Positions 57,934 through 64,000 of a DNA stretch of 64,000 bases are shown here, piece by piece. This stretch comes from Hofstenia miamia (lineage: Eukaryota; Xenacoelomorpha; Acoela; Hofsteniidae): positions 205,370 through 269,369 of the forward strand of contig CABFPE010000249.1 in NCBI GenBank assembly GCA_900660155.1, written 5' to 3'. The notes under the pieces were generated by a model, which saw only the letters and a list, made by a program, of their open reading frames with translations, did not search any database and was not told where the DNA came from. Numbering within the stretch: the first letter of the stretch is position 1; the number at the start of each line of letters is the position of its first letter. Both the position numbers and the translations under genes were made by a program.

Positions 57934-59610
57934 AAAAAATCCTAGTTTAAGTACGGTTAAGAAATGCCAAATTTTGAACCAATGCTTTGGATTATTCTTG
58001 CAAAAAATTCGTCTTTAGACTCTTGTTTCCATGCCTACGTAAAAAAATGTACTTAACTTAATGAAAAATGATATTTTAGTCAGAGGTGCTGAGTTTCGTA
58101 TACATTCACATATCATTTGAAGGAGGTCCTTTGCTATCCTTATTCTTCTACTTGAACATTGCAATAGAAAGATTGAAGTTTGTTTCTACTTCCAAACAGC
58201 ATCGTAACTTCTCTCAGTGGGTCATCATTCGAGGATTGATAAAGATTATTTTGCTGACTTTATTTGTGACCCTTCTCGTCACCATTAGCATCATTTTGCA
58301 AATGACAATCCGTAAGTGCGCATCTATATTTTTCATACACTGACTATAATTATATACAAAAAAATTAGTACTAGTATATTACAGATATTTCGATGATAAT
58401 TTTCTAAACATATTTGATTTAGGAGTTTCAAAATTGTAAAGTTCTTCCAAAACAGTAGTTTTTAAGAATTATATACTTCTTTACAAATCTTTAAATATTG
58501 AAACTTCTTAATAAATAAATTTTGTATGCCAGTGAAGATGTTAAGTTTTTCCTCTAGTTGGCTTTATTGAATTTGATTGCAATTTTGTGTGCTAAGTGAA
58601 CTTTCATAACCAATTAAATTTCATAAATTACAATGCAAATATTGACGTTGTACATTTTGCAATTACAAGGATAAGCGTCGCAGTTTTTGAGCATGCATCT
58701 TACGCAAATAAACTTTTACAGTTCACTTTTATATAAAAAATAATAGTAGGAAAACATATTTTTGTTGAGGTTTTCTGTGACCATGCTCGTGGCCGATCGT
58801 AATATGTGGCCGACTTTGACTAGACGTAGGAAGGGAAGCTACTGCTATAGCCACCTACAGCCAAACTACTCAATTTACTGTTAAAGGAGTAGCCAAAAAT
58901 ATTTTATAGCCTAATCAGTGTACATGGCTACAGAGTATAGCGGTAAATCAAAATTTAACGAAACATATTAATATTATAATTCATCAATGCTATTTTCATT
59001 TATTTTTCTAAAATACAACAGTATCTCTAACAAAAAATTCTTAGATTACAAAAAATTTCATATATANGAAATAGTGTATCAATACAATAGCCACTAAAAC
59101 AGAATAGCTGTTATAGTATTTTTTGCTTTTCTCTACAATCCTTAAAGCATACTGTGATTTATTGATCAATACAATTGCTGAATTTGCTGAATCAAACTCA
59201 CAATTCGTTAGAAGCTGTTAATGAGCCTAGGACCGTTTGAGCGGTTTTGAAGTTTTCACTTTCATTCTAGTTTCTTTGAAAGATAAAACAAATAGCCTAA
59301 ATTCTCATACAATCTAACTACTTGGATTTGACATTGAGGATAAGAATAAAGCAACTGAAAAAGTTTCAAGTCGTGTCTAGTCGTAGGTGAAGCAAATAGC
59401 GCTAGGAATTAAACATTAATATCAACCTTTGTTAAAACAGTTGTCGATATCTCGTAATCCGTTCACCTCGGAGATTTCAAGCTTGAACTGAGATCAAAAA
59501 AGCTAAATTTATTATGTGTATTTGGATTTCAGCATCCATTATGCTTGACACATGATGTAGGTGTAAGTGTTCTAAGTTTTTGGCATGAGGTGATTCACCC
59601 CTCCCCCCAA
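57934..59610 (+). repeat. About 1.7-kb duplication, copy 2
   Basis: Second copy of 56058-57932, with an internal N (59067) in the (TA)n tract. Differences from copy 1 are few single bases (for example gtactagt for ttactagt near 58368), at the level of allelic variation. Confidence 0.92.
58080..58311 (+). CDS. Duplicate of GPCR exon 2 (TM3-TM4), probably artefactual
   Basis: Same acceptor, donor and encoded residues as 56204-56435. If the duplication were real, it would give two identical exons in series. Including both would break the frame (phase 1 exit into a phase 0 acceptor), so at most one can be used per transcript. Confidence 0.6.
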
Positions 59611-60610
59611 AATCAACTTCTGATAATGATTTCGCTGGTGTTCTGCTGTTCACCACATTGAAATGCGAAATATCGCGGAGAAATTGAGCTTTTTCTAAAT
59701 TACTGTTTTCATTTATTACTGCTCTTTAAGTCAATTACAAGAATAGATTCTAAATCTTCCTGATGGCGTCCTGGCTAGCATTGGTAGGAATTCCAGAAAT
59801 TAACCAAAGGATTTCTATTTATCGAATTACAGCAATTCGAGCTATTTGAAATTTTTCTTTGCAAAAATTTCTGATGCTATATGAAGGAGTTCTCGCCCTT
59901 CAATACGTTCTGATGGCGTCATTAAGAAGTAATTTTAATGAAAATTTATCATTTCAAATATTCTGTTTAGCTAAAGATGTGACAAATATATAAATGCACT
60001 AACATAAAAAACATTTAAGCATAAATTAGAATAATTGAAATAATGAATATTTTCAAAATTATTTGATAAAATGAATATTTAGATGCAAAATTTCTAAATT
60101 CTGAGAGGATAAGGGATTGCGTCGAGGGGGGGCTCGGCCCTTCCAATATTCTGCAAGAAAATTTTTTAGATTTTGTTTTTAGTATTTTGCTGTTTTGAAT
60201 TACAATGCGAGGACTTCAATTCAGTCCTCAGAGGAGCCTTAAGGCCCACAACACTTTTTGCTAGTGTTATTTACATACATTAAATAGCCTTTCTAAGGTA
60301 TTTAGCAAACTTCCAAGACAATAAATTCTTCCCGCATCCCTGAGGATGCAGATTCATTCTTAACGTAGGAATCGATATATTTGTCTTCGATTCACTGTCA
60401 TTTGTATGCTAAATGCTAATGAGATGCCTGAAAGTACAAATGTTGTGGCACAATTAACTGTTTTAACAAAAATAGTATATTGCCTTAATACTGGAAAAGT
60501 TTAATGAGGTTGCATAACCTCTAAACCTATTTCCAATAGTTTAAGATTTTCCACTCATCATTTTTTCGTTCAAAGACAAAACTTTCGGAAATTTATATAT
60601 AAGGACAACC
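59611..60610. other. GPCR intron 2
   Basis: No gene or named repeat. A (TA)n tract follows at 60612-60635. Confidence 0.4.
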
Positions 60611-60734
60611 CATATATATATATATATATATATATTTCTTTATGATTAATCCAAATGATTTCAGATTCTCCTGCAAAAGTTCTTGAGATCATTTTAAAAT
60701 GCCCATCGGTAACACGAAGTTTGTAAGCAAACAG

Positions 60735-60865
60735 TTTCAACAATTTGAGATTTTATTTTCCGCAAAACTCCTTAATTATTGTAACAAAACGAATTGTTTT
60801 TACTCAAAGAATTAGGCTTATTTGAGGATGAGCTAGCTTGAAGCATTTTGACATTTTCTATCAAA
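60735..60865 (-). repeat. Unclassified dispersed repeat family R1, copy 2
   Basis: Reverse complement carries the same ordered blocks as 8042-8165 (gcttcaagctagctcatc, caataattaaggagtttt) with about 15 percent differences. Confidence 0.75.
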
Positions 60866-61083
60866 CTGTTCTTAGAATGGAATCCTCATCTACTAATTTA
60901 CTGGAAGCATGGGGTGGACGGTGGACCCATTAAGGCCGCCAGTGAGGTCAAGTTTAGCAGACGAGGCAAATCAGCAATGTCAAAATAAACTCAGCTCCGT
61001 ATACATCACTGATTTGGCAAAATACGGTTTTCGTTTAGTAGATACAGAGAGCAACTTTTCAATTTCACTATCATATTTGCCAA

Positions 61084-61159
61084 CAGTGGCGTACCCAGGG
61101 GGCATGGTGGAATGTCCCCCCTCCCCTCCCCCAGTCAGAAAATCCTGGGTACGCCCTTG
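61084..61159. mobile_element. 76-bp hAT-type MITE
   Basis: Inverted ends CAGTGGCGTACCCAGG and CCTGGGTACGCCCTTG (14 of 16 positions match after reversal), flanked by a perfect 8-bp target duplication TTTGCCAA (61076-61083 and 61160-61167). The centre is a G/C-rich ggggcatgg..cccctcccc spacer. Extremely short and non-coding, so moved in trans. The intact duplication suggests a young insertion. It lies in GPCR intron 2, 237 bases before exon 3. Confidence 0.9.
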
Positions 61160-61396
61160 TTTGCCAAACTAAATGATGTCCAATGTTACGTTCGGCATTT
61201 AATTTCATCAATATATTTTAGCACATTGAGCTTTAGCATGGTACAAGAATAGATTTACTGGACCGGTATTGCCAAATTGGCTGGACATGGACGCGATCAA
61301 GACAGACCCATTGCACAAATGAGTGTGTGTGCCTCTAAAATGCCTCAAATATATTTGAACATTCCATCAAATTAAATAAATATAAAGTGTTTTTAG

Positions 61397-61673
61397 ACAC
61401 CTTATATTTCGCTTTTGCCTGCTTTGTCTACATTTTGATGCTACTGCTAATCGCGGGAATTATTTTTGTTCATCTATATTTATGTTTTAAAGTACGCAAA
61501 ACAACACACCTTAGTTGCATTCATTCGCAAGGAAGATTGGACTGTGAAATCACGAAAGAAGATCGCAGCATCCTTAAACTCACAGTAACCGCCACTCTTG
61601 TTACATTCATACTCTGTTCCTTTGTTTTCTTAGAGCTCTTGCGCTCAATTTCCGGGTTTGTACTTTTACTCTA
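61397..61673 (+). CDS. GPCR exon 3: TM5, third loop and TM6
   Basis: Acceptor gtgtttttag before 61397. Phase 1 entry matches exon 2's exit. TM5 LYFAFACFVYILMLLLIAGI is followed by a basic/polar loop with HSQGRLDCEITKEDRSILK, then TM6 LTVTATLVTFILCSFVFLEL. Exits at phase 2 at CTCTA/GTAAGT. The TM6 Trp-x-Pro and TM5 Pro of typical class A receptors are not visible, so the receptor is divergent. TM7 and the C-terminus were not found to the right. Confidence 0.65.
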
Positions 61674-61697
61674 GTAAGTAAGTAAGTAAGTAAGTAA
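61674..61697 (+). repeat. (GTAA)n at the exon 3 donor
   Basis: gtaagtaagtaagtaagtaa: tandem GTAA units starting exactly at the exon end, so several overlapping copies of the splice donor consensus GTAAGT lie in series. Confidence 0.8.
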
Positions 61698-61699
61698 CT

Positions 61700-64000
61700 A
61701 TATTTATAAACAGCTTGTGACCAAAAGGTCAAAATGGCTTTGCACAACAAAATTTATATTATATAATTTAAGACAATAATTATAATAACACTAACGTAGT
61801 GAAGGTAAAAACTGAGGAGGTAAAAAGGTCTGCACTAAACATGTGAAAAATTATTGGTTATAAAGCATTAATGATCACTCTAGAAAATATCAAAGGATTT
61901 CATTGTTTTTGCAGAAACAAAAGATTTAGCTGGAGGATCACTTTGTGGATATATATGATCGATTTGTTAAAGTAGAAAGCAAGTGTATTGAAAGATTGTG
62001 TGAATATTTGTACATAGTGTACAATGGAAATACTTCTAACTATAATCGATAATTATTGCTCTAAATTATTATGCTGTCGGGTATGTTTTTTATCCAATGT
62101 TTCATATAGATTTTCTGCCTTTGATCTAGTATAGACAGGTAACTTAGATTTGCAATATCAGTTCTGTTGTAATCAATGCGATACCTATCGAGGTATTGTT
62201 TTCATTGTAATCTTTACCTAATATAATATAAATTTATGTTAACCAAGGTAGCAGCTCTACAAGTGAATATAATTTGAAGCTTTAAAGATTTTTTAAATGA
62301 ACTATATATTTAAAATATGAGTATATCTTGCATTACTTCAATTTACTGAAAAATAACCTTAAGCTGCCCACGAATATTTTATATCTTCTTGAAAAAATTT
62401 TAAACACTAATACTTTCAAAATAAAAAAGGTATCCAAAATCTAGAAACTCCACAATATAGAGAAATGTCTTTTCTAATATTTTCGTTCTTAAGCCATGAC
62501 ATCTGACTTTGCGCACGGCGTGTCTTAATGGTTTTATCTACATTAAAAAATTGGAATTTGCAAGGAAAAATAGTGAATCTTTCGGACTACGTTTGTCACA
62601 CTTTTTCAAAATTACGTTCGAGCGGTTTTACTAATAGTTGATTTGATTTCATATTTTAAGATGTTGAAATTTCATAATAGGAATGGAGAAAGTTTCCTGA
62701 AAATCTGGAAGAAACAGTTCAGTCCTATATAAAGAATATGGGCAGTTTAAAGTTAAGGAAGCTATTGTTTATTAGTTAGTAGTCTATGCATTGAAAGGCT
62801 TGCTGCAATAATTTTTGCATAGTATGTTATTTCCAAACAAGAAGACAGAACCTTGTAAGAATTTAAGTTTGTTACCATAAAAGTGCAATGAACTTTACTT
62901 TCTTCTGTCTAGGGAATTGACAAGTGCAAATATATGTTTAATGAGTAGATGTTTTAACCTCTTTACGTGTTTGAAAGTGTTTGATCTTGATACCGCAAAT
63001 GTTTGTAGACGGACACTGTTTTTGCACAGAGCATGTTGTTTTAAGTAGAGTTGCGAGAAAAACTCTTAGAAGTGATTATAAATCGTATTTATTACGATGT
63101 AGCCTTGGACCTGATAGATAATATCGTACTAAAATCAAGTGCAAGCATAAAGTTAGCCAAGACATCAAATATGAAAGTACCCATGTAATGCTATGTGTTG
63201 GAGTGGGTGGTTGGTTAGTTGGTTATGTATGTGGGGCTAAAGCAGGTTCTTAATGCATTGCAAATGCACATTTTTTATTTCGAATCGGAGTATTCAAGCA
63301 ATTGATTCACAAATCCGAATCGAATCCAAAATTCAATGTGGCTTTCGAAATAATCTCCTTTGCAAAAACAGTTAAGAAACTACTCTTAGGCATGACAAAA
63401 CCTTATTCTACAATAGACAAATTGAATTGAGAGATGTGATTTACACGCTTCACACTAGATAGTTAATTGCGAAATTATTTTTATTTCCGAAAATTTGAGA
63501 ACAATGACCAGAAATTTGTAGACCCCCAGTGAACTGAATTCGAATTCAAATACAGCATAGATTCGGATTCGCAATTCGATTCAATTTCTAATTTTTGTTG
63601 GGCTGTAGACAAGGAGCTCGCTGAATAACAGGAGGTGACGCAGAAATATTTTGCAAATAGTGTGTAGGTGGAAAATTTTTCTAAGTTTTCTATAAATTCA
63701 GTAAAAATTATATACAAATAAAGCTAAATTGTTACACTAAAAAATTAAAAACATAGCTTTATATTTATAAAAAGGATACAAAAGTAACTAAATTTAGATG
63801 AAGATGGAAGCTTTTTAACAACTTTATTTTGATCTATTTGACTTTAAATTTTCTGCATTTCATCGACTAGTTCGCAAATGTAGCCTCTACTAAAAGTGTT
63901 GAATAAACACTGAGCAAACTTGTGCAGAGGAGTAAGTAATAGTCCTTGATATTCTGCATTTTTAGTTGACAGAAGTACTGGGATATATGTGAAAAATAAG
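61700..64000. other. GPCR intron 3 or right flank
   Basis: No TM7 exon with an NPxxY-like motif was found. At 63280-63595 there are mirrored motifs (cgaatcggagtattcaa, aatccgaatcgaatcc on the left; gaattcgaattcaaat, attcggattcgcaattcgat on the right), suggesting another MITE, but without defined ends or target duplication. Confidence 0.35.

Noticed and set aside
60909-61172. 87-residue ORF ending in a proline-rich tail
   Set aside because: The proline-rich end is the 76-bp MITE, and the part before it has no recognisable domain or splice signals.
62080-62150. Possible TM7 exon of the GPCR (frame reading FYPMFHIDFLPLI)
   Set aside because: It stops almost at once, has no fitting acceptor phase, and the NPxxY likeness is weak.

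Overview
The window is AT-rich (about 70 percent by eye), intron-bearing animal nuclear DNA. The evidence is: phase-1 single-exon calcium-binding EGF modules, C-type lectin domains, animal-type flavin monooxygenases (FMOs) with a C-terminal anchor, seven-transmembrane receptor exons with GT/AG junctions, and a crowd of eukaryotic mobile elements. An invertebrate such as a tunicate or cnidarian would fit, but nothing here fixes the species.

Layout. 2.5-9.6 kb, minus strand: a secreted PAN-plus-EGF protein, signal-peptide exon at 9309-9600 and five EGF exons running left. 17.7-19.0 kb, minus: a gene with three C-type-lectin-like domains and one frame change. 19.8-21.4 kb and 37.0-38.6 kb, plus: two intronless paralogous FMOs, separated by a 15 kb block of mobile DNA. 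That block holds a piggyBac-like MITE candidate, a CR1/L2-type LINE, a Tc1-like transposase, and an old broken Ty3/gypsy element with a small hAT transposon inside it. 48.1-61.7 kb, plus: exons of a divergent rhodopsin-like GPCR (TM1-2, TM3-4, TM5-6), with TM7 not found. The rest is intron or intergenic DNA with long (TA)n tracts, Penelope-like (PLE) fragments, MITEs and unclassified dispersed repeats.

The host genes look unrelated to each other: an extracellular adhesion-type protein, a lectin, xenobiotic-type oxygenases and a receptor. I see no shared pathway.

Assembly caution: of the six isolated single Ns, five (619, 24838, 41812, 57933, 59067) sit at the edge of a near-identical duplicated block. 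This is best read as unmerged haplotypes or contig overlaps. It makes the LINE look doubled and gives the GPCR an apparent duplicate TM3-TM4 exon.

Most interesting signals: a PLE 3' end that folds as a compact type I hammerhead ribozyme (42741-42795); a LINE whose ORF2 opens with hydrophobic segments and a 2A-like GDIKLNPGP motif, downstream of an SGNH-esterase ORF1; a long foldback element (15718-16552); and very small MITEs with perfect 8-bp target duplications.
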